Counted from the stretch's first letter, positions 18,277 through 28,052 are shown. The stretch: 64,000 nucleotides of DNA from Erythrobacter neustonensis (GCF_001663175.1 NZ_CP016033.1:806001-870000); one strand, 5' to 3'. Program-made: numbers and translations. The notes: a model not told the origin generated them from the letters alone.

Positions 18277-18582
18277 CTATTTCAGGTGGACCGGCTCATC
18301 CACCCGCAACGCATCAGGCGCATGAGCCGCGGCGGTCGCGCCGTTGTCGCCGGCAACGTATGTCCCGAAAATCGAAGGCTTGGCGGCGGTCGCTTGGCCC
18401 TCGCCGGGTGCTGCGATTGCGGCATCGCCATCCTTTGACGACGACAGGCTGGCGATCTTTGTCAGCAGGCCGCCATCGTCCGAGGTGCCGACCATCGACA
18501 CCGCGCTGAAAAGCGTCATCGCTGCGAATATCAACGCGATCTTGCTGTTCTGGAACACCGCCTTGTACATGGCCATGGCCAT
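18277..18582 (-). CDS. Small membrane-anchored hypothetical protein
   Basis: Up to 101 residues (MAMAMYKAVFQNSKIALIFAAM...). A single hydrophobic segment near the N-terminus (about 13-32) looks like an uncleaved signal anchor or signal peptide. It is followed by a low-complexity Ala/Gly/Ser-rich stretch without recognisable domain. The true start could be any of the first three Met codons. It lies between the convergent acidic gene and mutS, in the direction of mutS transcription. Confidence 0.5.
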   Translation of the reverse strand: MAMAMYKAVFQNSKIALIFAAMTLFSAVSMVGTSDDGGLLTKIASLSSSKDGDAAIAAPGEGQATAAKPSIFGTYVAGDNGATAAAHAPDALRVDEPVHLK

Positions 18583-18622
18583 AGCAGGCGACGGGTTAAG
18601 CCTTGGTTGAGCCTGCGCGCCA

Positions 18623-21274
18623 TCAGCGCGGCAGCGCGCGCTTCCATTCGTATAACAGGTCGAGCGCCTCGCGCGGGGTCAGCGCATCGAGATCGGCGGC
18701 TTTCAACGCCTCGGCCAGCTGGTGTTCGGGGCCGGCGGGCGGCGTCGGTTCGGGATCGCGCAGATTGGCGAACAGCGGCAGATCGCCAAGTCCTGCGGCA
18801 ATCCCCCCGGTCGCCTCGCGCGTGGCTTCGAGCTTGGTCAGCACCGCCTTGGCTCGCGCGACGACATTGGCGGGCACCCCGGCCAGCCGCGCGACTGCGA
18901 GGCCATAGGAACGGTCCGCCGGCCCCTTCGCCAGCTCGTGCAGCAACACCAGATCGCCCTGCCATTCGCGCGCGCGGACATGGTGCAGCGAAAGCGCCTC
19001 GCAGGTTTCGGCCAGCCGGGCGAGTTCGTGGTAGTGCGTGGCGAACAGGCAGCGGCAGGCGATCTGGGAATGCACCGCCTCGGCCACCGCCCAGGCGAGC
19101 GCGAGCCCGTCATAGGTCGATGTCCCGCGCCCGACCTCGTCGAGGATCACGAAACTGCGCGGCGTCGCCTGCGCGAGGATCGCCGCGGTTTCGACCATTT
19201 CGACCATGAAGGTCGAGCGGCCCCGTGCGAGGTTGTCGGCAGCGCCGACGCGGCTGAACAAGCGGTCGACCAGCCCGATCCGCGCCGTGCTTGCCGGGAC
19301 GAAGCACCCGGCTTGCGCGAGCAGCACGATCAGCGCGTTCTGGCGCAGGAAGGTCGATTTGCCGCCCATGTTCGGCCCGCCGATCAGCCACAACCGGTTG
19401 TCGGGGGCGAGCGCGCAGTCGTTCGCCACGAATCGTTCGCCGGTGCGCGCCAGCGCGGCCTCGACCACCGGATGGCGGCCTGCGGTTATTTCGAGGCAGG
19501 CCTCGTCCAGCACCTGCGGACGGCACCAGTCGGCCTCGCCCGCGCGTTCGGCGTTGCCTGCCCCCACATCGAGCCGGGCGAGCGCCGCGGCGGTCTGCGC
19601 GATTATCTCGCGCGCATCGACCACGGCGGCGACCAGCGTTTCGAAATGCGCTTCCTCGCAGGCCAGCGCGTGGCCGCCCGCCTCGGCGATCCGCGTCGCT
19701 TCGGCGTGAAGGGTGAGCGAATTGAACCGCACCGCGTCCTTCATCGTCTGGCGGTGGGTAAAGCCGCTATCCGCTGCCATCAGCCGGTCGGCGTGGCGCG
19801 CACTGACCTCGATGAAATAGCCCAGCACGCCGTTGTGCCGGATCTTGAGACTGTTGATGCCCGTTTCCTCGCGGTAGCGCGCCTCCATCGCGGCAATTGC
19901 GCGGCGCGCATCGCCCGAGGCGCCGCGCAATTCGTCGAGCGACGCATCATAGCCATCGGCGATAAACCCGCCGCTGCCGCGCTCGGTCGGCGGCGACGGC
20001 ACCAGCGCGCGCGCCAGTCCGTCGGTCAGCGCGCCATGTCCGGTGAGCTTGCCGACCACGTCGACGAGCAACGCCGGCGCATCGGGCGCGCCCGCGAGCC
20101 AGTGGTGGAGCCGCGCCGCCTCGGTGAGGCCGTCGCGCAATTGCCCGAGATCGCGCGGGCTCCCCCGGCCCGCCACCACCCGGCCAAGCGCACGGCCCAG
20201 ATCGGGGATGCTGCGCAAGGCATCGCGCAGGCTCGCCCGCTCGATCGGGCGGTCGCGCCAGAACTGCACCAGCGCCAGCCGCGCCTCGATCATCGCGGTA
20301 TCGAGCAAGGGCGCGGACAGATCCTCGGCGAGCAACCGCGATCCCGCTCCCGTGACGCAGCGATCGACCGCGCCGATCAGGCTGCCCGCACGCCCGCCCT
20401 GCGCCGATTCGAGAATTTCGAGACTGCCGCGCGTCGCCGCATCCATCGCCATCGTGCCCGCGCTGCTGCGCGCGACAGGCGGCAGCAGCAGCGGCAGGCT
20501 GCCGCGCCCGACATGGTCGAGATAGGCGATCAACCCGCCCGCCGCGCCCAGCATCGCACGGGTGAATGTGCCGAACGCGTCGAGCGTCGCCACCCCATGC
20601 ACCGCGCAAAGCCGTGCCACGCCTGCATCGCTGGCAAAGCCGGTGCGCGGGCGCAGGATCGCGTCTTCGGGGACGCCGAGATCCTTTGGCGCCCAGTCCT
20701 CGGGCACCACCACTTCGCTTGGCGCCAGCCGCGCGAGCACCGCGCCCAGATTTTCGGGCGTGCATTCTTCGAGCACCATCGCGCCGGTCGACACATCGAC
20801 CGCGGCCACCCCGATCGCCCCGCGCAGTTCGGCAAGCGCGGCGAGCATGTTCGCGCGGCGCGGTTCGAGCAGCGCCTCCTCGGTCAGCGTGCCCGCCGTG
20901 ACCAGACGCACGATCGCGCGGCCCACCAGCGCCTTCGACGATGGGGTGCCTTCGCGCTTGGCGCGTTCCTTGGCCTCGCCCGGAGTTTCGACCTGTTCGG
21001 CGATCGCCACCCGGCAGCCTGCCTTGATCAGCCGGGCCAGGTACCCTTCGGCCGAATGCACCGGCACCCCGCACATCGGGATCGGCGCGCCGCCATGTTC
21101 GCCCCGCGTGGTCAGCGCGATGTCGAGCACGGCCGCAGCGGTGCGCGCATCCTCGAAGAACAGCTCGAAGAAATCGCCCATCCGGTAAAACAACAGCGCA
21201 TCGCCCGCCTCTTCGCGCAAGGCGAGGTATTGCGCCATCATCGGGGTCGGTTTGGATTCGGGAAGCGCGGCCAT
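18623..21274 (-). CDS. mutS: DNA mismatch repair protein MutS
   Basis: 883 residues, full length. The N-terminal mismatch-recognition domain includes MGDFFELFFEDA, the F-x-E wedge that contacts the mispair. Connector, lever and clamp domains follow (QTMKDAVRFNSLTLHAEATRIAEA). The C-terminal ABC-type ATPase has Walker A GGPNMGGKSTFLRQ, the Walker B region ILDEVGRGTSTYDG, and SIVAWAVAE-like helices ending in the helix-turn-helix dimerisation segment. It is divergent from maeB over 150 bp. Confidence 0.97.
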   Translation of the reverse strand: MAALPESKPTPMMAQYLALREEAGDALLFYRMGDFFELFFEDARTAAAVLDIALTTRGEHGGAPIPMCGVPVHSAEGYLARLIKAGCRVAIAEQVETPGEAKERAKREGTPSSKALVGRAIVRLVTAGTLTEEALLEPRRANMLAALAELRGAIGVAAVDVSTGAMVLEECTPENLGAVLARLAPSEVVVPEDWAPKDLGVPEDAILRPRTGFASDAGVARLCAVHGVATLDAFGTFTRAMLGAAGGLIAYLDHVGRGSLPLLLPPVARSSAGTMAMDAATRGSLEILESAQGGRAGSLIGAVDRCVTGAGSRLLAEDLSAPLLDTAMIEARLALVQFWRDRPIERASLRDALRSIPDLGRALGRVVAGRGSPRDLGQLRDGLTEAARLHHWLAGAPDAPALLVDVVGKLTGHGALTDGLARALVPSPPTERGSGGFIADGYDASLDELRGASGDARRAIAAMEARYREETGINSLKIRHNGVLGYFIEVSARHADRLMAADSGFTHRQTMKDAVRFNSLTLHAEATRIAEAGGHALACEEAHFETLVAAVVDAREIIAQTAAALARLDVGAGNAERAGEADWCRPQVLDEACLEITAGRHPVVEAALARTGERFVANDCALAPDNRLWLIGGPNMGGKSTFLRQNALIVLLAQAGCFVPASTARIGLVDRLFSRVGAADNLARGRSTFMVEMVETAAILAQATPRSFVILDEVGRGTSTYDGLALAWAVAEAVHSQIACRCLFATHYHELARLAETCEALSLHHVRAREWQGDLVLLHELAKGPADRSYGLAVARLAGVPANVVARAKAVLTKLEATREATGGIAAGLGDLPLFANLRDPEPTPPAGPEHQLAEALKAADLDALTPREALDLLYEWKRALPR

Positions 21275-21424
21275 GCGCCCCGCCTAGCGCCGCGCGCCAC
21301 GATTGGGAAATGGCCCCGCAAGGGCTTTCCCCGAAGTCGCTTGCATTTCCGCCTATCGCCCGCGCGCCAGCCTCGCTAAGCGCATGGGCCATTGACGTTA
21401 GGGATTGCACAAGGGATCGACACG

Positions 21425-23704
21425 ATGTCCGACGGAACCATCACGCCGGAAGAGAATAAGGGCGGCTTCACCGCGCGTGAGGCGCTGTTCTACCACGAAA
21501 CGATCCGCCCCGGTAAACTCGAGATCGTCGCCACCAAGCCGATGACCTCGCAGCGCGACCTTTCGCTGGCCTATTCGCCGGGTGTGGCCGTTCCGGTCGA
21601 AGCGATCGCCGCCGACCCCTCGCTCGCCGCGCGTTACACCGCCAAGGCGAACCTCGTCGCGGTGATTTCCAACGGCACCGCGATCCTCGGTCTCGGCAAT
21701 CTCGGCGCGCTCGCGGCAAAGCCGGTGATGGAAGGCAAGGCGGTGCTGTTCAAACGCTTTGCCGACGTCGATTCGATCGACATCGAACTTGCGACCGAAG
21801 ACCCCGAAGCCTTCATCAACGCGGTCGCGCTGATGGAGCCGACCTTCGGCGGGATCAACCTTGAGGATATCAAGGCGCCCGAATGCTTCATCATCGAAGC
21901 CGCGCTGCGGGAACGCATGAAGATCCCGGTGATGCACGATGACCAGCACGGCACCGCGATCATCACCGCGGCGGGCCTGCTCAACGCATGCCACCTGACG
22001 GGCCGCGATATCCGCGACGTGAAGGTGGTGGTCAACGGCGCGGGCGCCGCCGCCATCGCCTGCACCGCGCTGATCAAGGCGATGGGCGTGCGCCATGACA
22101 ATGTGATCATGTGCGACCGTTCGGGCCCGATCACCCCCGGCCGCCACGACATGGACCAGTGGAAGAGCGCGCATGCCGTCGCCACCTCGGCCACCAGCCT
22201 CGAAGAGGCGCTGGTGGGGGCGGATATCTTCCTCGGCCTGTCGGCTGCCGGCGCGCTGAAGCCCGAATGGGTGCGCAAGATGGCCGACCGCCCGATCATC
22301 TTCGCGATGGCCAACCCCGTCCCCGAAATCATGCCCGACGAAGCGAAAGCCGTGCGCCCCGATGCGATCATCGCCACCGGGCGCAGCGATTTTCCCAATC
22401 AGGTCAACAACGTGCTGGGCTTCCCCTTCATCTTCCGCGGCGCGCTCGATGTGCAGGCGACCACGATCAACGAGGAAATGAAGGTCGCCGCCGCCGAAGC
22501 CATCGCCGAACTCGCACGCCAGCAGGTGCCCGAGGAAGTCGCGCTCGCTTATGGCAAGAACCACAAGTTCGGCACCGATTACATCATCCCTGCCCCCTTC
22601 GATCCGCGGCTGATCGAGGTTGTCTCCTCCGCCGTGGCCAAGGCGGCGATGGATTCGGGCGTCGCGCGCGCGCGGATCGAGGATTTCGACGCCTACCGCG
22701 TGATGCTGCGCAGCCGTTTGAACCCCACCACCTCGGTGCTGTCGGGCGTCTATGAAATCGCCAAGGCGAACCCGAAGCGGATGGTCTTTGCCGAGGCTGA
22801 AGAAGAAGTGGTGCTGCGCGCCGCGATCCAGTTCCGCGATTTCGGCTATGGCATCCCGATCCTCGTCGGGCGCACCAAGGCGGTGCTCGACAAGCTGCAC
22901 CAACTGTCGGTGGGCGATCCGGGCAGCTTCGAAATCCAGAACTCGGCCGACAGCGAGCACGTGCCCGCGATGGTCGATTTCCTCTACAAGCGCCTCCAGC
23001 GCCGCGGTTATACCGAACGCGACGTGCGCCGCATGGTCAACCAGGATCGCAATGTCTTCGCCTCGTTGCTGGTGGCGCTCGGGCACGGCGACGGGATCAT
23101 CACCGGCATGACCCGTACCTTTGCCCAGACCGTGCGCGAGGTGAACCTCGTGCTCGATCCCAAGGAAGGCGCGCTGCCGTTCGGCATCCACATGATGATC
23201 GGCAAGAACCACACTACCTTCCTTGCCGACACCACGATCAACGAACGGCCCAATGCGCAGGAACTGGCGCATATCGCCCGCGAAACCGCTGCGGTCGCGC
23301 GGCGCATGGGCCACGAACCGCGGGTCGCCTTCCTCTCCTATTCGACCTTCGGCAATCCTTCGGGCCAGTGGCTCGCCAGCATCCGCGAGGCGGTGGCGAT
23401 CCTCGACCGCGAGGATCCGGGCTTCGAATATGAAGGCGAAATGGCACCCGACGCCGCGCTCAATCCCAAGGTGATGGCGCTCTATCCCTTCAGCCGCCTG
23501 TCGGGCCCCGCCAACGTGCTGATCATGCCCGGGCTGCAATCGGCCAACCTGTCGGCCAAGCTGCTGCGCGAACTGGGCAGCAACGCGACGATCGGGCCGA
23601 TGCTGATCGGGATCGAAAAGCCGGTGCAGATCGTGCCGATGACGGCAAGCGCGCCCGACGTGCTCACCCTTGCTGTGCTCGCGGGTGCGGGCGTGGTGGG
23701 ATAA
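21425..23704 (+). CDS. maeB: NADP-dependent malic enzyme fused to a phosphotransacetylase-like domain
   Basis: 759 residues; decarboxylates malate to pyruvate. Residues 1-430 are the malic enzyme: YSPGVAVPVEAI, the catalytic region GNLGALAAKPVMEGKAVLFK, IKAPECFIIEAALRERMKIPVMHDDQHGTAI and the NADP fold VVVNGAGAAAIACT. Residues about 445-759 resemble phosphate acetyltransferase (KRMVFAEAEEEVVLRAA, MIGKNHTTFLADTTIN, PFSRLSGPANVLIMPGLQSAN). In MaeB proteins this part is regulatory, binding acetyl-CoA. The start at MSDGTITPEENKGGF was chosen over an in-frame upstream codon because it fits the family N-terminus. Confidence 0.96.
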   Translation: MSDGTITPEENKGGFTAREALFYHETIRPGKLEIVATKPMTSQRDLSLAYSPGVAVPVEAIAADPSLAARYTAKANLVAVISNGTAILGLGNLGALAAKPVMEGKAVLFKRFADVDSIDIELATEDPEAFINAVALMEPTFGGINLEDIKAPECFIIEAALRERMKIPVMHDDQHGTAIITAAGLLNACHLTGRDIRDVKVVVNGAGAAAIACTALIKAMGVRHDNVIMCDRSGPITPGRHDMDQWKSAHAVATSATSLEEALVGADIFLGLSAAGALKPEWVRKMADRPIIFAMANPVPEIMPDEAKAVRPDAIIATGRSDFPNQVNNVLGFPFIFRGALDVQATTINEEMKVAAAEAIAELARQQVPEEVALAYGKNHKFGTDYIIPAPFDPRLIEVVSSAVAKAAMDSGVARARIEDFDAYRVMLRSRLNPTTSVLSGVYEIAKANPKRMVFAEAEEEVVLRAAIQFRDFGYGIPILVGRTKAVLDKLHQLSVGDPGSFEIQNSADSEHVPAMVDFLYKRLQRRGYTERDVRRMVNQDRNVFASLLVALGHGDGIITGMTRTFAQTVREVNLVLDPKEGALPFGIHMMIGKNHTTFLADTTINERPNAQELAHIARETAAVARRMGHEPRVAFLSYSTFGNPSGQWLASIREAVAILDREDPGFEYEGEMAPDAALNPKVMALYPFSRLSGPANVLIMPGLQSANLSAKLLRELGSNATIGPMLIGIEKPVQIVPMTASAPDVLTLAVLAGAGVVG

Positions 23705-23770
23705 AAGGGCCGCTGCCGCTTTGATCTTGCACTAGGTTGGCGCGGCGGCAGGCGCGGTTGGGGGCGATGC

Positions 23771-23813
23771 CGGGGGCTCTTTGCCCCCGCCAGACCCCTT
23801 CCAGACCCCCTCC
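23771..23813. repeat. Hairpin plus CAGACCCC repeats between maeB and a parS site
   Basis: CGGGGGC (23771-23777) pairs with GCCCCCG (23783-23789), giving a possible maeB terminator without a T run. It is followed by CAGACCCCTTCCAGACCCC (from 23791). The same CAGACCCC units recur near the other two parS sites (37825-37865, and inverted at 46192-46199). Confidence 0.5.
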
Positions 23814-23853
23814 TGCCCGGCTTTACCGGCCTTTCGCGCAGGCCCGGCGGCAA

Positions 23854-23869
23854 TGTTTCACGTGAAACA
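23854..23869. other. parS centromere site 1 (ParB binding)
   Basis: TGTTTCACGTGAAACA is a perfect 16-bp palindrome identical to the conserved bacterial chromosomal parS consensus bound by ParB. It is flanked by A and T (18-bp palindrome) and then CGC, as at 37878 and 46143. It lies in the gap between the convergent maeB and trmB genes. Confidence 0.92.
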
Positions 23870-23900
23870 TCGCCGCGCCGGACCCTAAGGGCGAGTGCGC

Positions 23901-24602
23901 CTACTTCCGCCGAAAGCGGAAATACCAGACCTCGTGCCCATAAACGGTGCGGGCCTTGTGTTCGTAGCGCGTCTCGGGCCAGCCGGAGGGGCGCACCTGC
24001 CAGTCGGACGGCTTTTCCACCACCCATTCGAACACATCGGTGTGCCGCTGCATCACCATCAGTGCGTGGCGCAGATAGACCGCGTGATCGGTGCCGAACC
24101 GGAATTCGCCGCCGGGTTTGAGCTTGTCGGCGAACATCCGCACCGGCCCGTCGTTCATCATCCGCCGCTTGGCATGGCGCGCCTTGGGCCAGGGATCGGG
24201 GTGGAGCAGGTAGAGCATGGTCAGCCCGTCATCGGGCACCCGCGTGAGCACCTCCAGCGCGTCGCCGTGATGGATGCGGATATTGGCCAGCCGCTGGTCG
24301 GCCACATGCGTCAGCGCCTGCGCCACGCCGTTGACGAAGGGTTCGGCTCCGATGAACCCGTGATCGGGGAGGAGGTCGGCGCGGTAGGCCAGATGCTCGC
24401 CCCCGCCGAAACCGATCTCGAAATGCAGCGGGCGCTGGTCGCCGAACAACACCTCGGATGTCACCGGCCCTTCGGCGGGCACGGCGATCTTGGGCAGCAG
24501 GTTGTCGACCAACCCCTGCTGATAGGTGCGCAGTTTCTTCCCCACGGAGCGGCCGTAAAGCCGCGAGATGGTGGTGGGGTCGCCTTCCTTGAATGCCGTC
24601 AT
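23901..24602 (-). CDS. trmB: tRNA (guanine-N7)-methyltransferase
   Basis: 233 residues; methylates G46 in the tRNA variable loop using SAM. The SAM-binding motif is FEIGFGGGEHLAY, followed by FIGAEPF and the signature LLHPDPWPKARHAKRRMM, and a C-terminal ETRYEHKARTVYGHEVWYFRFRRK. The start MTAFKEGDPTTISRLYGRS at 24602 matches the family and rejects the longer frame. In several alphaproteobacteria trmB follows lnt-metK. Here it is 12 kb away from them. Confidence 0.95.
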   Translation of the reverse strand: MTAFKEGDPTTISRLYGRSVGKKLRTYQQGLVDNLLPKIAVPAEGPVTSEVLFGDQRPLHFEIGFGGGEHLAYRADLLPDHGFIGAEPFVNGVAQALTHVADQRLANIRIHHGDALEVLTRVPDDGLTMLYLLHPDPWPKARHAKRRMMNDGPVRMFADKLKPGGEFRFGTDHAVYLRHALMVMQRHTDVFEWVVEKPSDWQVRPSGWPETRYEHKARTVYGHEVWYFRFRRK

Positions 24603-24672
24603 GGGGCAGGCCCTTAGCAAATCCGCACGCGCGCTCCAGCTTTCCTTTGCATGAAAGCGCGGCGGGCTGGCC

Positions 24673-24996
24673 TCAGGCTTCGAGCTTTTTGGCCTTGGCC
24701 TCGGCCCAGGTCTTGCCGGGCTCGCCGCCCCACAAGAGCCAAGCGATATAGCCTGCGCTGGGGTCCTTGTCCGAACCCCAGCTATGCGCGGCGCCATCCT
24801 TGTCGACCGCATGGCGCGCGAAATAGCTCGCCATCGCCTTCACGTCCTTTTCGCTGACCGGATCGCGGTTGGCGAGCTGGTGCGCCCGGGCAACGCCGAC
24901 TTCGGTGCCGCCGCGCCCGAATTTCTCGTGCAGCCGCAAGCCGTGGCGCGCGGCCGAGGCCATGCGCTGGGTCGGGGTGAAGGTCTGTTGCGCCAC
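24673..24996 (-). CDS. Small conserved protein with a phage-prohead-like 'SAGYIAWLLWGG' motif
   Basis: 107 residues from a GTG start. The pattern ARHGLRLHEKFGRGGTEVGVARAHQLANR...MASYFARHAVD...SAGYIAWLLWGGEPGKTWA resembles, to my recollection, a short domain found in phage portal/prohead proteins and as free-standing proteins in sphingomonads and rhizobia. Its function is unknown. It is predicted soluble and helical. The frame begins three bases after the stop of the DUF2945-type gene upstream, so the pair forms a two-gene unit. Confidence 0.6.
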   Translation of the reverse strand: MAQQTFTPTQRMASAARHGLRLHEKFGRGGTEVGVARAHQLANRDPVSEKDVKAMASYFARHAVDKDGAAHSWGSDKDPSAGYIAWLLWGGEPGKTWAEAKAKKLEA

Positions 24997-24999
24997 CGA

Positions 25000-25205
25000 T
25001 CAGGCTTTCTTGAGTGCGGTGGGCTTGTGCGCGGCCTGCTTGCCGTCGTCGGTTTCGACCAGATATTGCGGCTCGTCCTTGGACGCGGCGACCTTGTGGC
25101 CCTTGATCGAGGTTTCCTCGGTCAGCTTCTTGACCACCTTGCCATGCGCGGTGCCGCCGTGGCTCGACCAGCTTACCGTGTCGCTGCCTTCAGATTGTCT
25201 GCCAT
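25000..25205 (-). pseudogene. Frameshifted DUF2945 (hypervirulence-associated TUDOR-like) gene
   Basis: From the ATG at 25205, preceded by AAGGACACAAGG, translation gives MADNLKAATR and then a stop. Deleting the frame break shows the rest of a DUF2945 protein in the adjacent frame: DTVSWSSHGGTAHGKVVKKL...GHKVAASKDEPQYLVETDDGKQAAHKPTALKKA. One missing base near 25183-25187 explains the break, since AAG-GCA-GGC-GAC would restore K-A-G-D-T. The downstream frame has no ATG, GTG or TTG near its start. The family is a small SH3/Tudor-like domain of about 68 residues and unknown role. This is either a recent real mutation or a sequencing error. Confidence 0.8.
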
Positions 25206-25401
25206 CGCCTTGTGTCCTTCTTCACGATTGAAGACAGGCAAGATCGCAGCCGCATCTGATGTTCCACACGCAAACGGCCCGCGCCAGAAGACACGAGCCG
25301 TTTTCAAGGCAGATGGAATTGCTCCGGCCCACAGGGTCGCAAGGCCACGCGGCCGCCCCGCAGGCGCTCAAGCCCGCAGGGCTTGAAACGGCGCCGAGGA
25401 C

Positions 25402-25421
25402 GCTCGCCCGGAGGGGCGAGC
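25402..25421 (-). terminator. Hairpin downstream of ctrA
   Basis: GCTCGCCC (25402-25409) pairs with GGGCGAGC (25414-25421) across GGAG, ten bases past the ctrA stop. There is no T tract on the minus strand, so it may only stabilise the 3' end. A second hairpin-like element flanked by TTTT lies at 25272-25305. Confidence 0.3.
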
Positions 25422-25431
25422 GGAAAACAGA

Positions 25432-26127
<696 letters not shown>

Positions 26128-26226
26128 CTTAATCCCCTGTCCTTGCCCTGGTGCTTCGGCCCCATGGTAACCCCTGCTTAGGAGAGGTTGAGACCTGTTA
26201 ACCACGCAACTTCTCACCAAAAAAGG

Positions 26227-26275
26227 TTAATAAGAAGTTTAGGTCGTTAACTTTTTGATGTGAGACTTTCGAGTC
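26227..26275. promoter_or_regulatory. ctrA upstream region: CtrA-box-like site and CcrM GANTC site
   Basis: TTAA-TAAGAAG-TTTA (26227-26241) is one mismatch from the CtrA box TTAA-N7-TTAA. Additional TTAAC elements lie at 26199-26203 and 26247-26251. GAGTC (26271-26275) is a GANTC methylation site for CcrM. In Caulobacter the ctrA promoter is autoregulated and controlled by GANTC methylation, so the same control is plausible here. The 313-bp gap 26128-26440 also has the start side of ctrA and the stop side of rpoN and no other gene. Confidence 0.5.
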
Positions 26276-26440
26276 ACACTCGCAGCCGGCCAATACCTAG
26301 CGAGGGATAAAGGTTTACCTGTCGCCGGACACCTAGGGATAATTGCGTGGTCTGCGCCGGCGCGCCCGAAAGCCGCGGGGCGCAATTTTGGTGTGCGGCA
26401 ATGGTAAAGACTGTGCGGCCAGCAGCGCCGAAGACCCGCC

Positions 26441-27937
26441 TCAGCGCACCCCGGCCATCTTCTTGGCGCGCCGGCGCTCCGCGCTCGACCCCAGCCCGAT
26501 CGCCTCGCGATATTTGGCGACCGTGCGCCGCGCCAGATCGAAACCTTCCTTTTGCAGCATGTCGGCAAGCTGTTGATCGGACAGGATCGCCTTTACCGTC
26601 TCGGCATCGATCAGCGCCTTGATCCGCGCCTTGATCGCAGCCGATGATGCGCCCTCGCCATCGGCCGAGGCGACCCCGCTGGTGAAGAAATACTTCAGTT
26701 CGAACGTGCCCCGTGCGCAGGCGAGATACTTGTTGCTGGTGACGCGGCTGACCGTGCTTTCATGCATTTCGATCTTCTCGGCCACCTCGCGCAAGGTCAG
26801 CGGGCGCAGTTCGGCTACCCCGCGGCGGAAGAACCCGTCCTGCTGCTTCACGATTTCGGCTGCGGTCTTGAGGATCGTCTTCTGCCGCTGGTCCAATGCG
26901 CGGATCAGCCAATGCGCGTCCGCCAGCTTTTCCTTCAGCCAGCCTTGCGATTCGCGGCTGGTCGCGCCCGCGTTGAGTTCGACATAGTAGCCGCGGTTGA
27001 CGATCAAGCGCGGCAGCGTGTCCTCGTTCAACGCGATGTCCCACCCGCCCGCGGCATTGGCGGTGATGATGATGTCGGGGATCACCGAACTCGTATCGCA
27101 GGCAGCAAAGGCGAGACCGGGTCGCGGATCGTAGCTGCGCAATTCGCGCAGCATGTCGGCGAAATCCTCGTCGTCGACCCGGCACAGACGTTTGAGCCGC
27201 GCGACCTCGCCGCGCGCCACCAGATCGAGATTGGCGATCAGCATCGCCATGCACGGATCGTAGCGGTCCGCCTCGCGCGCCTGAAGCGCGATGCACTCGG
27301 CTAGATCGCGCGCGCCTACCCCGGTCGGATCGAGCGATTGCACAAGCGCCAGCGCCGCCTCCACCAGGTCGCTGCCGACCCCCAGATCGCCGGCAACTTC
27401 GCCGAGCGGCGTGGTGAGGTAACCCGCGTCGTCGAGCAGTCCGATCAGACGGCGGGCGACCGCGCTGACCTGCGGATCGCGGGTTTTGAGCCCGACCTGC
27501 GCTTCGAGATGCTCGCACAACGTGACCTCGGCGGCGCGCAGCTGCTCCCAGTCGGGCAGGTCGGCAAGGTCGGTGCCCGGCGCGCCGGCCGCGCCCCATT
27601 CGGCATCGCGCAGCCCCGGCCCCGCGCCGTCGCCGGTATCGAAATCGCGGTCGACCGAAGCCAGATCGAGCGGCGCATCGCCCTCGCCCCCGCCCGCCAG
27701 CATCAGCTGATCGGCAGGCGCATCCTCGCCCGCAGGGGCGGCAAGGGCAATCGGCTCGGGCTCGCCCGGATCGGCCGGCCCGCCGGTGTCGAGCAAGGGA
27801 TTGGCCTCCAGCGCCTCGGCGATGAAGGTTTCGATTTCGAGGTTGGAGGCCGCCAGCAGCTTGATCGCCTGCTGCAATTGCGGCGTCATCACCAGCGATT
27901 GCGACTGCCTCAGATCAAGGCGCGGGCCTAATGCCAT
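26441..27937 (-). CDS. rpoN: RNA polymerase sigma-54 factor
   Basis: 498 residues. The N-terminal activator-interacting region is Q/L-rich (MALGPRLDLRQSQSLVMTPQLQQAIKLLAASNLEIE), followed by an acidic linker and the core-binding domain. The C-terminal helix-turn-helix is HESTVSRVTSNKYLACARGTFELKYFFTSG, and the RpoN box is ARRTVAKYREAIG. The start at 27937 was chosen because the family begins there; an upstream extension overlaps a repeat. It lies downstream of lptB, a pairing common in proteobacteria. Confidence 0.97.
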   Translation of the reverse strand: MALGPRLDLRQSQSLVMTPQLQQAIKLLAASNLEIETFIAEALEANPLLDTGGPADPGEPEPIALAAPAGEDAPADQLMLAGGGEGDAPLDLASVDRDFDTGDGAGPGLRDAEWGAAGAPGTDLADLPDWEQLRAAEVTLCEHLEAQVGLKTRDPQVSAVARRLIGLLDDAGYLTTPLGEVAGDLGVGSDLVEAALALVQSLDPTGVGARDLAECIALQAREADRYDPCMAMLIANLDLVARGEVARLKRLCRVDDEDFADMLRELRSYDPRPGLAFAACDTSSVIPDIIITANAAGGWDIALNEDTLPRLIVNRGYYVELNAGATSRESQGWLKEKLADAHWLIRALDQRQKTILKTAAEIVKQQDGFFRRGVAELRPLTLREVAEKIEMHESTVSRVTSNKYLACARGTFELKYFFTSGVASADGEGASSAAIKARIKALIDAETVKAILSDQQLADMLQKEGFDLARRTVAKYREAIGLGSSAERRRAKKMAGVR

Positions 27938-27982
27938 TATGCGTCGATCCGCATTTCGCTTCGAAAAATGCTGCGCGCCCCG

Positions 27983-28052
27983 CCAGCCCGCTCCCCCGCC
28001 CTTCCACCCGGGATCATATGCCCAAGGGCGGAAGGGCGGGGGAGCGGGCTGG
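27983..28052. repeat. Long perfect inverted repeat between lptB and rpoN
   Basis: A 23-bp left arm (27983-28005) is exactly complementary to 28030-28052, with a 24-base loop that itself contains CCC/GGG pairs. The arms are C-rich (CCAGCCCGCTCCCCCGCC...). The hairpin would form in the lptB-rpoN mRNA and could act as a processing site, attenuator or REP-like element. No second copy was noticed in the window. Confidence 0.75.

Noticed and set aside
18722..21379. Long plus-strand frame opposite mutS
   Set aside because: Antisense shadow; MutS motifs on the minus strand are unambiguous.
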